Origin: Planctomycetaceae bacterium | GTDB lineage: Bacteria; Planctomycetota; Planctomycetia; Planctomycetales; Planctomycetaceae | Assembly (NCBI GenBank): GCA_020426505.1 | Contig: JAGQPX010000235.1 | Coordinates: 1 to 41,035, forward strand | Reading direction: 5' to 3' | DNA: 41,035 bases | Shown here: positions 1 through 7,927 of the stretch, piece after piece | Layout: each line of letters starts with the position of its first letter | Position numbering within the stretch: the first letter of the stretch is position 1 | Program-made: the position numbers and the translations under genes | Notes under the pieces: generated by a model | Databases searched by the model: none | Told to the model about the DNA's origin: nothing | Seen by the model: only the letters and a program-made list of their open reading frames with translations

Positions 1-1
1 G

Positions 2-409
2 ATCACCAAGGAATGGGAAGGCTATGCGATCGACGCGGACATCTCCTTTGCTGACATCAAGGAGGACGAGTACCTCGGTATCTTCTTCAGCGGTGGACGC
101 GCACCGGAGTACATCCGCTACGACGAAGACCTCGTCCGCGTGACGAAACATTTCTTCGAGACCAACAAACCGATCGGCTGCGTTTGTCACGGCGTCGAGA
201 TCCCCGCCTACGCGGATTGTGTGCGCGGCCGCAAGATGGCGACGGTGCCCAAGTGCAAGTTCGACCTCGAAGTCTGCGGCGGCACGTTTGTCGACGAACC
301 GTGTGTGATCGACGGCAACCTCGTCAGCGGCCGCACCTACCACGACCACGGTCACTACATCGGCCCGTGGATGAAACTGCTGGACGAGGCACGGGAAGAG
401 TTGTCGTAA
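2..409 (+). CDS. DJ-1/PfpI family protein (3' part only)
   Basis: The frame is open from the first bases of the window and ends with TAA at 407-409, so the start lies upstream. The visible 135 residues hold the DJ-1/PfpI core: an FFSGGRAPEY loop, then the nucleophile-elbow strand GCVCHGVEIPAY, whose second Cys (in CHG) is the expected catalytic cysteine. A late segment with a conserved HDHGHYIGPW stretch follows. Members of this class-I amidotransferase-like superfamily include proteases, deglycases and chaperones, and sequence alone does not say which activity this one has. The stop lies 37 bp before hicA. The family call is secure; the function is open. Confidence 0.85.
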   Translation: MTKEWEGYAIDADISFADIKEDEYLGIFFSGGRAPEYIRYDEDLVRVTKHFFETNKPIGCVCHGVEIPAYADCVRGRKMATVPKCKFDLEVCGGTFVDEPCVIDGNLVSGRTYHDHGHYIGPWMKLLDEAREELS

Positions 410-446
410 GGTATCCGTCAGGAATTTGGCCCGGGAGTCTGATAGA

Positions 447-656
447 ATGCCAAGAAAGGTGCGGGCTCTCGTCAGGGATCTCCTTCGAGCCGGATTCAAT
501 GAGATCAAAGGTGGAGGTAAAGGGTCGCATCGTAAGTTCGCCCACTCCGGATACCCCAAGATCGTGATGATCAGCGGCGGCTTGGGCGATGATGCGAAGC
601 CCTATCAAGAGAAACAGGTCGCTATCGCAATTGAGGCTGTTGATGAAAGCGAGTGA
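447..656 (+). CDS. hicA: HicA family mRNA interferase toxin
   Basis: A 69-residue protein with the HicA (YcfA-like, double-stranded-RNA-binding-like fold) pattern: MPRKVRALVRDLLRAGF, then KGGGKGSHRKF, where His28 is the expected catalytic histidine, then a strand and helix ending in AIEAVDES. HicA toxins cleave mRNA and are neutralised by HicB. I chose the ATG at 447; a TTG at 426 in the same frame would add seven residues with no family match. The gene overlaps hicB by 14 bp, the usual sign of translational coupling in this operon. It is a normal full-length member of a small family. Confidence 0.85.
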   Translation: MPRKVRALVRDLLRAGFNEIKGGGKGSHRKFAHSGYPKIVMISGGLGDDAKPYQEKQVAIAIEAVDESE

Positions 657-864
657 TCAATATCACAAGTGGGTCGAATGGAGTGACGAAGACGGGACGT
701 ACATCGGTCGTTGTCCCGACCTCCTGACCGGAATTCACGGTGACGACCCCGTTCAACTCTACGCTGAGCTGTGCGATGTCGCCGACGAGGCGGTTCAGTA
801 CTTCCTCGACAACGGTCGCCCACTTCCCACCCCTCGAACTCGACCGATGCAGGAAGTGTTGTAA
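643..864 (+). CDS. hicB: HicB-like antitoxin, short form
   Basis: A 73-residue protein beginning at the ATG at 643, inside the end of hicA. The body has the partial RNase-H-like HicB fold: YHKWVEWSDEDGTYIGRCPDLL, a GIHGDDP turn, a helix with the AELCDVADEAVQYFLDNG pattern, and a closing PLPTPRTRP segment. HicB binds and blocks HicA. This version ends right after the fold and has no added ribbon-helix-helix or HTH DNA-binding domain, so autoregulation would need another factor or an unusual mode. An upstream start at 589 in the same frame exists but would lie deep inside hicA and adds no recognisable sequence. Confidence 0.82.
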   Translation: MKASDQYHKWVEWSDEDGTYIGRCPDLLTGIHGDDPVQLYAELCDVADEAVQYFLDNGRPLPTPRTRPMQEVL

Positions 865-1163
865 TTCAGACGTGGGATGCGAGTTTGTCATCCTGGAACG
901 ACCGGAATACGTTCGTCGCACAATCGGGTATGTTGAGAGAAACCCGCACGTGCCACAACACTGGCCATTCGTACTCAAATACGACAACTGGCCATTTCAC
1001 AGAAGACATCAAGGATCGCTTGCGGATTAGCGCCGGCCAGAGAAGTCGCGATCTCAGCGATCATACTCATCCGCCAAGCGGCATCTGTTCCCGGCAGATC
1101 AGTAGACCCGAACCGCGAGCTGACGACCGCGTTCGGATTGATCTTCTGATCATGGTAACAAGC
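865..1163. other. Intergenic stretch between hicB and dsbD 3' ends
   Basis: The 299 bp between the convergent hicB and dsbD genes contain only weak overlapping frames with low-complexity translations. One hairpin near the dsbD end (1108-1136) is listed separately. No promoter or RNA gene is supported. Confidence 0.5.
1108..1136 (-). terminator. Candidate stem-loop downstream of dsbD
   Basis: CCGAACCGCG (1108-1117) pairs with CGCGTTCGG (1128-1136), giving nine pairs with one bulged C and a 10-nt loop. It lies 28 bp beyond the dsbD stop codon on the minus strand. There is no U-run after it, so it could be a 3' stabilising hairpin or a weak terminator instead of a classical intrinsic terminator. 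Confidence 0.4.
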
Positions 1164-3641
1164 TCACTGCTGTGCGACACTGCTGTGGCGTTGGGACGAT
1201 TCGGTGGCCGCGGCGGTCTTGCTCATTGAAAGTGCCTCATTGAGTTTGTCAATGATGCGAGCCTGCGTGACGAGACCGTCGAAGACGACCGGGTCTGCGT
1301 TGGGCTCCGGAGGAAAGATCAGATAGAGAGGCAGGCTGATGCTGTCGTAGCGATCAAGCCATTCCTTGATCTCCGGATCGGGATGAGTGTAGTCCGCCAC
1401 AAGTGCGGCGACGTTATGTTCCTTCAGGAATTCCGTCGTTGGTTCCGTCTTTAAGGCGTACTTCTTGTTCGTCTGACAGATGGCACACCATGTCGCCGTG
1501 AAGTCGATCAGAATTGGCCGGCCTTCCTTCCTCAACTCCGCTACTCGAGCTCCCGAGAACGGCTCCCATAACGTTGGTCGATTCGCCGATCGGTACTGAT
1601 CCCAAGCAAATCCGGAGATCAGCAGAAGAATGACGAGCGCCGATCCACGAACGGCCATCTTCTTTTGAGATGTCGATGAGTAGTCGTAAAGCGTACCGAT
1701 CATCCAGACCGCGATCGCCAGTCCCAGCAGGAAGATCAACGTTGGGAGGATAGCCTCAGCCTTGAGTGAATAGATGATCCAGATGGTGGCACCCATCAAT
1801 GCAAACCCGGAGAACTCTTTGAATCGCACCATCCACATCCCCGGTTTCGGGAGAAGTCGGATTGAACTCGGAAAGATGCCGACCATCAAGTAGGGCGATG
1901 CCATACCGAGTCCCATGACGCCCCAAACCAGAAACACGACGGGAGCGGACTGCTTCACCGACCATGCAAGAGCGCTCCCCATAAACGGTCCGCTGCACGG
2001 CGTTGCCAGCAACGTGGCGAAGATCCCGGTGATGAATGCGCCCATCAGTCCCTCGCGATGCTGCCCGCCTGCCGAGCCCACCATCCCCGGAATTGGAATT
2101 TCAAAGACGCCCAACATGCTGAGGCCCATCGTGAACACGATGGCAATCATCACCAGGTTGAACTCCGGCTTTTGGAACAGTCCGCCCCAACCCATTTTGA
2201 GGGTGACAGCGAGCGTTGCGAGAACCAGGAAGACACCAATCACGCCGAGCGAATAGCAGATGTTGAGAAGCAGGACACGCCCACGGCTCTCGCCAGCCTG
2301 CTGAACAAAGCTCATGAGTTTGATTGCCAGAACCGGCAGGACACATGGCATCACGTTCAAGATCAGTCCTCCACCGAATGCCAGCAGGAGGTACCACGCG
2401 AGCCCAGCTTCCTTCGTCTCATTCGCGCTCTCATCGTCGACCGCATCGTCAGCTTCGACGACTGGTGCATCCGCAAGTTCCTCCGCCGATTGTTCGAGTG
2501 TGATATTACTCGACGTAATCGTTGACGCCGCTGCGATGTGGCCTGGCACTTGAAGACTGCCCAGCGCAAAGGGGACCGCTTTGGGGGGCATGCAACTGGT
2601 TTTGCAGATTTGGTATTCAATCTCTCCGGCGACGCCGTAGGGTCCAGGTTCGATGACTTCAAACGTTTGGGTCCAGGTGACCGTGTCGTGATGGACGTGT
2701 TCGGTGATCGACGAATCCTCAATCTCTTGCTCAATTGTTTCAGGCGGATGGGTTGGCTCGAACTCTTCGGTCACCGGGCGGAGGTTGGTCAACTCGTCGA
2801 GGAACAACTCGGTCGGATTGCTGATCTGTTGTTCATGCGGGATGAGGCCGAAGGTGTGCCAGTCGTCTTCGAGGGACATGGTCACAGCAACGGTGACGGT
2901 GTCGCCCGGTTGGGCGTCGGTCGGCTGCATCTCGAACTGCAGTGTGAGTGGGTCGGGCGTGTTGGCATTCGTTCGGGTTGGCCGGACGAGGTAGCCGTAC
3001 TCCAGCGACGTCGTTTTGGTCGCCTCAGGCGACTCCGTCAGTGTTTTGCCCGCTGCGATGACCGTGTCGAACGACTCGGTCATCGGTGTGCAGGACGATG
3101 CATCGCAAACCTGAAAATTGAGTTCGCCAGCGACGTACGCACGATCGGCGGGGACCTCACCCGTCAACTTGAAGCGACGGCTCCAGGTGACGTTGCCCGT
3201 AAACTTCTCGATCTCCTGACCAAAACTCTCTTCGAACTGGACCTTGGGGTTGTGGTCGGCCGTGAACTCTTCACCGAGCGGCTCCAGTCCGGAGATCTCG
3301 GTGACGACGATGGTCGTGGCGCCGGCGAATTTTCGGCTGGTCGAGTAGGTGTAGCCGCCGGGAGAGATGTCGAGCTTCAGGGAGAGGACCACTTCATCGC
3401 CCGCAGAGAGTGACGAAGCATCCTCCCCAGCGACCGGCGAGAGTGTCGCGGTCAACGTGGCTTTGCTCTGCTCGGCCCCATCGGAGAATTCGGTGCTGAA
3501 CCCCGGGAACAAGTCGTCCCCCAGGTTCTGCCCGTAGGTCGTGCTAACGGCGAGCAGGAGTACGCTCGCCGAAATGAGGGACAAACATTGAATGAGTTTT
3601 CTGGAGGAATCCACGGAACGGGTGTCTCTATGCGTCCACAT
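1164..3641 (-). CDS. dsbD: DsbD-type thiol:disulfide interchange protein with two N-terminal DsbD-alpha-like domains
   Basis: An 825-residue membrane protein that should carry electrons from cytoplasmic thioredoxin to extracytoplasmic thiols. Residues about 15-38 form a signal peptide. Two successive DsbD-alpha-like domains follow, at about 50-195 (Cys179/Cys184 in QVCDASSCTP) and 210-365 (Cys346/Cys350 in QICKTSCMPP). The eight-TM-type core starts near 415 and holds the paired cysteines of NVMPCVLPVL (Cys433) and LATPCSGPFM (Cys549). The C-terminal thioredoxin domain (about 690-800) has the active site WCAIC (Cys719/Cys722). E. coli DsbD is about 565 residues with a single alpha domain, so the duplicated N-terminal domain is the notable difference. 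The start at 3641 puts the signal peptide after a short basic leader; no good Shine-Dalgarno is visible. Confidence 0.9.
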   Translation of the reverse strand: MWTHRDTRSVDSSRKLIQCLSLISASVLLLAVSTTYGQNLGDDLFPGFSTEFSDGAEQSKATLTATLSPVAGEDASSLSAGDEVVLSLKLDISPGGYTYSTSRKFAGATTIVVTEISGLEPLGEEFTADHNPKVQFEESFGQEIEKFTGNVTWSRRFKLTGEVPADRAYVAGELNFQVCDASSCTPMTESFDTVIAAGKTLTESPEATKTTSLEYGYLVRPTRTNANTPDPLTLQFEMQPTDAQPGDTVTVAVTMSLEDDWHTFGLIPHEQQISNPTELFLDELTNLRPVTEEFEPTHPPETIEQEIEDSSITEHVHHDTVTWTQTFEVIEPGPYGVAGEIEYQICKTSCMPPKAVPFALGSLQVPGHIAAASTITSSNITLEQSAEELADAPVVEADDAVDDESANETKEAGLAWYLLLAFGGGLILNVMPCVLPVLAIKLMSFVQQAGESRGRVLLLNICYSLGVIGVFLVLATLAVTLKMGWGGLFQKPEFNLVMIAIVFTMGLSMLGVFEIPIPGMVGSAGGQHREGLMGAFITGIFATLLATPCSGPFMGSALAWSVKQSAPVVFLVWGVMGLGMASPYLMVGIFPSSIRLLPKPGMWMVRFKEFSGFALMGATIWIIYSLKAEAILPTLIFLLGLAIAVWMIGTLYDYSSTSQKKMAVRGSALVILLLISGFAWDQYRSANRPTLWEPFSGARVAELRKEGRPILIDFTATWCAICQTNKKYALKTEPTTEFLKEHNVAALVADYTHPDPEIKEWLDRYDSISLPLYLIFPPEPNADPVVFDGLVTQARIIDKLNEALSMSKTAAATESSQRHSSVAQQ

Positions 3642-4072
3642 ACGTCACTCACATCGAGATCGCGACTCGGAGAGATAGGGGGGCAATAAACGGTCCGGCT
3701 CGCCCCAACTCGAATGCTGGGAAGGGTATCCAACAGACCCGTTTTCAACAATACGAAGTCTCGCCACCCAGCGTGGGAAAGTCTGTGCTGAAACTCACAG
3801 GATACGCGATCTTGAGGATGTCAGCCAGAAAATCCTCGCCACGCAAACCGGTCTGGACACAACTCGGAGCATCAGTAGAATCCCGCCCGATCGCTTCGAG
3901 GCGTCGCGCACTCTGCGTGGGATCTCGCGGTGATCGACGGGCTGAATTCCTTTCCCACTCGTGATGGGCCAATCCCGCTGCTCATCTCCGACCATTCAGC
4001 TTTCCTGCGACGTCACGTTCACCCCGCAATTCGAACGTGTTGACGCGAATCAAATCGACAAGGACCCAACTC
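3642..4072. other. Divergent intergenic region, dsbD / lipoprotein
   Basis: These 431 bp separate two genes that point away from each other and must hold both promoters. Short frames on both strands (for example 3773-3964) have no recognisable translation. I saw no strong palindrome. An AAGGA Shine-Dalgarno at 4060-4064 serves the downstream lipoprotein. Confidence 0.5.
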
Positions 4073-5017
4073 ATGCGATCGGCACGCCTGTTCGGCGTGG
4101 CGTCCTGTGGCCTGCTATTGACGGCCATCTGTGGATGCTACCGCCCATACATGAACGCTCCCTACAACTCCCCCTATGGCAGTCCGTACCCTGGTGCACC
4201 GGTGCAGACACTGACACCGGGCGGGACCTACACACCGGGTGGGTCGTATCCACCCGGAGGGACGTATTCCCCGGGTAGCGGTGTGCCGACTCCCAACTAC
4301 GACTCTGGCAGTTCGTCCGGAACCTTCAGCCAGCCGACACCGTCGAACAGCACGTACGACCCGATCACTCCGTCAGGAGGCAGTCCGTCACCTTACTACG
4401 GACAACCAGATTCCGGATCGACGATCGATCGAGGTGACGGCGGTGTACCTCAGCCGTTCGATCCGGGCGACCTGGGCAATGAAGCGTATAATCCCCAGCC
4501 GATGCCAGAGCCGGTGGCAGACGACAAAGATCAATCGATCGACCTGTTCGGAGCAGTCGACGATCAACAGTCAACGACCGGAAGTGTCGCCAAGGTCACA
4601 CCGGTGAACGCCGAGTTTCTTGCTCCCATTCGACGTGCGCAATCCGAGTCCGTTGCGGATACAACTTCAGAATTCTCGGTTGCTGAAGCCCCAGCGCCCA
4701 CATCGAGTCCGTACGCATACGATGCGGGTGATGCGAACGGCGAAGGCGGTTATCAATGGGTCCGAGGTGTCGCCCAGCAGGATGAGTCCACCGGGGAATG
4801 GAGGCTGGTCTACCGGGTGAATCAACCGGAAGCGGATGCGTACACAGGTTGGCTGACGCTTGCCCCCAACTCGTTGCTGGACCAGCTCACCCCCAACGGC
4901 ATGTATGTCATCCACGGAAAACTGGACCATCTCCAGACCGATAAGGACGGCAAGCCGACCTATCGCGTGGAGTCGCTCTCACCCTGGAATCCCGATGCGA
5001 CAAACTCAGCCGGGTAG
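4073..5017 (+). CDS. Proline/glycine-rich lipoprotein of unknown function
   Basis: A 314-residue protein. The ATG at 4073 has AAGGA eight bases upstream and gives a lipoprotein signal: MRSARLFGVASCG, a hydrophobic run, then the lipobox AICGC. A GTG at 4037 would add 12 residues with no benefit. Residues about 25-130 are low-complexity Pro/Gly/Ser/Tyr with repeated PGGTY/PGGSY units, probably an extended wall-spanning or surface linker. The last 80 residues form a compact domain (YQWVRGVAQQDESTGEWRLV ... GWLTLAPNSLLD ... VIHGKLDH). I do not recognise this family; it may act as a surface or envelope structural protein. It converges with the next gene, with only 3 bp between the stops. Confidence 0.75.
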   Translation: MRSARLFGVASCGLLLTAICGCYRPYMNAPYNSPYGSPYPGAPVQTLTPGGTYTPGGSYPPGGTYSPGSGVPTPNYDSGSSSGTFSQPTPSNSTYDPITPSGGSPSPYYGQPDSGSTIDRGDGGVPQPFDPGDLGNEAYNPQPMPEPVADDKDQSIDLFGAVDDQQSTTGSVAKVTPVNAEFLAPIRRAQSESVADTTSEFSVAEAPAPTSSPYAYDAGDANGEGGYQWVRGVAQQDESTGEWRLVYRVNQPEADAYTGWLTLAPNSLLDQLTPNGMYVIHGKLDHLQTDKDGKPTYRVESLSPWNPDATNSAG

Positions 5018-5020
5018 TTG

Positions 5021-5563
5021 TTACCGGCCAGCGAGCATGTCCTCCAAAACCGCGATCGTTTCATCGTTCGCCGGATAGACAAGCCGGACTTCCTCAGGCT
5101 TGGGCGTCAGGATCACTCTGAATGCGCCATCGTTCGTTCGCTCGACCGGCATCAGGTAGGACTGATCCGGTTGGAGCGAAAGCTCTCCAAGGTCTTCGAT
5201 CATGACCACGCCGTCCGTGGCATCGGCCGGCCACGATCGATCAACACGGAAGACACCCTCTTCCGCCGGATCGATTGTTCCGTGGAGGATGATCTCGGCA
5301 TTCTCGATCTGCACGACGTTCAATGTCGCCGGGGCGTCAACGATGACCGCCATGGTCACGAGACCGGCAGCCCAGACCAGAAATACGACCAAAGCAACGG
5401 CGAGGAGAGGGGATCGCGAAACGTGATTCCTGAGTTGCCGGCCCGGAGACGCCGATTCGATCGTCCCGGTGTCGGTGGTGTCTGTCTCGACCGAGACGTG
5501 GCGAGACTTGCGAGCGGCCACGTGTGTCTCCTCTGCGAACGTCACCAGAGAGGCGGACCCCAT
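5021..5563 (-). CDS. Single-pass membrane protein of unknown function
   Basis: A 180-residue protein starting at the ATG at 5563. A start at 5779 is open but would run through the upstream gene and translate to Ser/Thr/Arg-rich sequence, so I rejected it. The N-terminal 50 residues are polar and probably cytoplasmic, residues about 52-74 (LLAVALVVFLVWAAGLVTM) form one transmembrane helix, and about 105 residues lie outside as a beta-rich domain. It begins 16 bp after the stop of the Minf_1886-like gene and is probably in the same operon. No family recognised. Confidence 0.7.
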   Translation of the reverse strand: MGSASLVTFAEETHVAARKSRHVSVETDTTDTGTIESASPGRQLRNHVSRSPLLAVALVVFLVWAAGLVTMAVIVDAPATLNVVQIENAEIILHGTIDPAEEGVFRVDRSWPADATDGVVMIEDLGELSLQPDQSYLMPVERTNDGAFRVILTPKPEEVRLVYPANDETIAVLEDMLAGR

Positions 5564-5579
5564 GAAACCGATGATCGGG

Positions 5580-6005
5580 TCAGCGAGGTGTTCGCTTGAG
5601 CGATGGCAGGATGGTATTCGGTTCGTAGTCGCGGTCGAAGGCCTCAGCGAAGTCATAGATCTCGTGGAAGTCGCTGATGTCGTCGCGGTCAGTCTTCCGC
5701 ATACGGCCTTCCTCGACAAGCTCGAACACCATCCGTCCGAAGTCTTCTGTCCGGGTAATGCCCCAGGTTGAGAAGACAATCCTCGCCATCAGTCCAAACT
5801 GCTCTAATGCATAAACCCGAATCCCCGCCAGCAGTTCCTGACCGGAGATGTGAGCCGACTCGTCGTCGAAGCCGTCCTCCAAATCCGTTTCCTCAGGACA
5901 CCGTTTGAGCATCTCCTGCGTGTACCTCAGCGCGTCGAAGACGAACTCGTAGGCATCAGCATGATAACGCAGCCTGGGCGGGGAAAGGTGAGTGGAAATG
6001 GGCAT
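5580..6005 (-). CDS. Minf_1886 family protein
   Basis: A 141-residue protein matching the Minf_1886 family, a conserved hypothetical family known mainly from Planctomycetes and Verrucomicrobia. Recognisable pieces are YEFVFDALRYTQEML near residue 19, HISGQELLAGIRVYALEQFG near 52, VFSTWGITRTEDFGRMVFEL near 77, and DFAEAFDRDY near 122. The length is typical. Its molecular function is unknown. It is divergent from the cobA-hemD fusion and is followed closely by the single-TM protein. Confidence 0.85.
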   Translation of the reverse strand: MPISTHLSPPRLRYHADAYEFVFDALRYTQEMLKRCPEETDLEDGFDDESAHISGQELLAGIRVYALEQFGLMARIVFSTWGITRTEDFGRMVFELVEEGRMRKTDRDDISDFHEIYDFAEAFDRDYEPNTILPSLKRTPR

Positions 6006-6327
6006 TGGCCTACCCCATCGCTCTATAGAATACCGACTTTCGCCGGGGGTGGGTCTCGTGATGTCGCATCAAAGTGCGATTCGAACAACACATCTCTATC
6101 ACCACTATAGCGGAGGCATCGAGGCAAGGGAATGCACGATTTTCGCAGAAGATTTGAGGCTGAGGTGCAGTTTTGCTCCCTGGAATTGGGCGTAAATCCG
6201 CGAGTGCCTTCGCCCGTTGCCCTTTCAGTGATTACTCTGACCCGTTCCATTGCAGTGCAGGTTACAATCAAGCCGCCACGTTCTTTGCGATGATCGGTCG
6301 GTGATTTGTGTCGGACAGCGTACCAGG
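6006..6327. other. Divergent intergenic region upstream of cobA-hemD
   Basis: These 322 bp lie between the start of the Minf_1886-like gene and the start of cobA-hemD. A small inverted pair (TCGCA...TGCGA near 6065-6082) is visible but short. No cobalamin or other riboswitch could be recognised by eye, and no other gene is supported. Confidence 0.45.
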
Positions 6328-7845
6328 ATGACGAACGGAAAAGTCTATCTCGTCGGGGCAGGACCGGGTGATCCAGGTCTGTTAACACTGCGCGGACGTG
6401 AATGTCTCACGAAGGCGGACGAGGTTGTCTACGACGGGCTGGTGAACCCGTTACTCCTCCGACTGACAAAGGCGCATGCCATCCGCACATGCCGGGTCGA
6501 AGGGCCGGATGGACGTCGGCTGGATCAGGCACAGATCAACGCAATGCTCATCGCCCTCGCCAGAGAGGGCAAGCAGGTGGTCCGGCTCAAAGGGGGTGAC
6601 CCCTACATTTTTGGCCGCGGTTCGGAGGAAGCCGAAGCACTTCTGGAGGCGGGAATTCCGTTTGAGGTCGTTCCCGGTGTGACCGCAGCAACCGCTGTGA
6701 CGTCCTCTGCGGGCATCTCACTCACGCATCGTGATGACGCCTCGGCTGTGGCGTACATCACGGGCCATGAGGATCCCACCAAGACGAAGTCGACGATTGA
6801 TTATGAAGTGCTGGCTCGCTTTCCGGGAACGCTCGTGTTCTACATGGGTTTGCATCGTCTCGCGTCGATTTCCCAATCATTGATCGCCGCGGGCATGCCG
6901 TCTTCGACGCCGGCAGCGGTGATCAGTCGCGGGTCGACAAGTCGGCAACGGACGATCGTGGCGCCGTTGAGTGAGCTCTCGGAACGCGTGATCGCCGAGA
7001 AGGTGAGACCGCCGTCTTTGATCGTCATTGGCGACTGCGTCTCTCGGCACGATCGACTGGCGTGGTTCGAGGCAAAACCTCTGTTAGGGAAACGCATCGG
7101 CATCACGAGACCAGATGCGCAGGCTGACCCGCAGATTGCCCGCGCGATCGAATTGGGGGCAGAGCCCGTACTGATGCCGACGATTTCTATTGAGCCGGTT
7201 GAGGACTGGTCCGAAGTCGATGAAACTCTCTCGCGACTGTCCGAATACGACTGGCTCGTGTTCACGAGCGTCAACGGAGTCCGAGCGCTGCTCGGTCGAC
7301 TGTGGGAGTTGGGGCAGGACGTCCGGGCATTGTCGCATCTCAAACTCGCCTGTATCGGGCCGTCGACCGCTGCGGTCCTGGCGGAGTATCACCTGCGAGC
7401 GGACATCGTGCCGGACGAGTACCGCGCGGAGGCCCTTGTCGAGGCGCTCAAGCACGACATCGTTGGCAAGCGTGTGCTTTTGGCACGTGCGAGTCGTGGG
7501 CGAGATGTTATTCCCAGCGAGTTGAACGCTGCAGGGGCCGATGTCCGGGAACTGGTCGTCTACCGAAACGAGGATGTGGAGTCGCTTCCCGCCGCTGCCA
7601 TGGCTGCGATCGAAGCAGGCGAGGTGGACTGGATCGGCCTGAGCAGCCCGTCTATCGCCCGGCAGTTGGCGAGTTTGCTCTCTGGCGACGTGCAATCAAT
7701 GCTCGGAACGAAAACCCGGCTCGTGGCGATCAGTCCCGTGACGCAACAAGCTGCTGAAGAGGCAGGACTTCCCGTGAACGTGACGGCAGCCCAATACACC
7801 TGGGACGGAATCTTCGATGCGATCCTGCAAGCGGAAAGCGACTGA
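6328..7845 (+). CDS. cobA-hemD: Fused uroporphyrinogen-III C-methyltransferase / uroporphyrinogen-III synthase
   Basis: A 505-residue two-domain enzyme of tetrapyrrole synthesis. Residues 1 to about 245 are a SUMT: the N-terminal VYLVGAGPGDPGLLTLRG, then RLKGGDPYIFGRGSEEAEAL, VVPGVTAATA and the TLVFYMG stretch. This domain methylates uroporphyrinogen III to precorrin-2, towards sirohaem or cobalamin. From about residue 253 (GKRIGITRPDAQADPQ) a HemD domain follows, with WLVFTSVNGV and the late GLSSPSIARQL segment; it closes hydroxymethylbilane to uroporphyrinogen III. Fused CobA-HemD proteins are known in other bacteria. I preferred the ATG at 6328, because the extra residues from a start at 6250 do not match the family. 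The gene ends at a strong hairpin at 7868. Confidence 0.93.
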   Translation: MTNGKVYLVGAGPGDPGLLTLRGRECLTKADEVVYDGLVNPLLLRLTKAHAIRTCRVEGPDGRRLDQAQINAMLIALAREGKQVVRLKGGDPYIFGRGSEEAEALLEAGIPFEVVPGVTAATAVTSSAGISLTHRDDASAVAYITGHEDPTKTKSTIDYEVLARFPGTLVFYMGLHRLASISQSLIAAGMPSSTPAAVISRGSTSRQRTIVAPLSELSERVIAEKVRPPSLIVIGDCVSRHDRLAWFEAKPLLGKRIGITRPDAQADPQIARAIELGAEPVLMPTISIEPVEDWSEVDETLSRLSEYDWLVFTSVNGVRALLGRLWELGQDVRALSHLKLACIGPSTAAVLAEYHLRADIVPDEYRAEALVEALKHDIVGKRVLLARASRGRDVIPSELNAAGADVRELVVYRNEDVESLPAAAMAAIEAGEVDWIGLSSPSIARQLASLLSGDVQSMLGTKTRLVAISPVTQQAAEEAGLPVNVTAAQYTWDGIFDAILQAESD

Positions 7846-7867
7846 GCCTCAAACTCGTAATACGAAT

Positions 7868-7898
7868 ACACCCCGGCAACTCTGAGTCGCCGGGGTGT
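7868..7898. terminator. Strong bidirectional hairpin terminator
   Basis: ACACCCCGGC (7868-7877) pairs perfectly with GCCGGGGTGT (7889-7898), and an inner ACTC/GAGT pair nearly closes the loop. It sits midway in the 82-bp gap between two converging genes (stops at 7845 and 7928) and is flanked by A/T-rich bases on both sides. It should end transcripts from both directions. Confidence 0.8.
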
Positions 7899-7927
7899 CG
7901 ATTGAACCGTGAATCGCAACGCCGCAA

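Noticed and set aside
2538..3413. Long plus-strand open frame inside dsbD
   Set aside because: It is antisense to a gene with a complete DsbD domain order, and its translation is Arg/Gly/Val-rich with no family pattern.
5564..5779. Upstream extension of the single-TM protein
   Set aside because: It lies inside the Minf_1886-like gene and translates to low-complexity Ser/Thr/Arg sequence.
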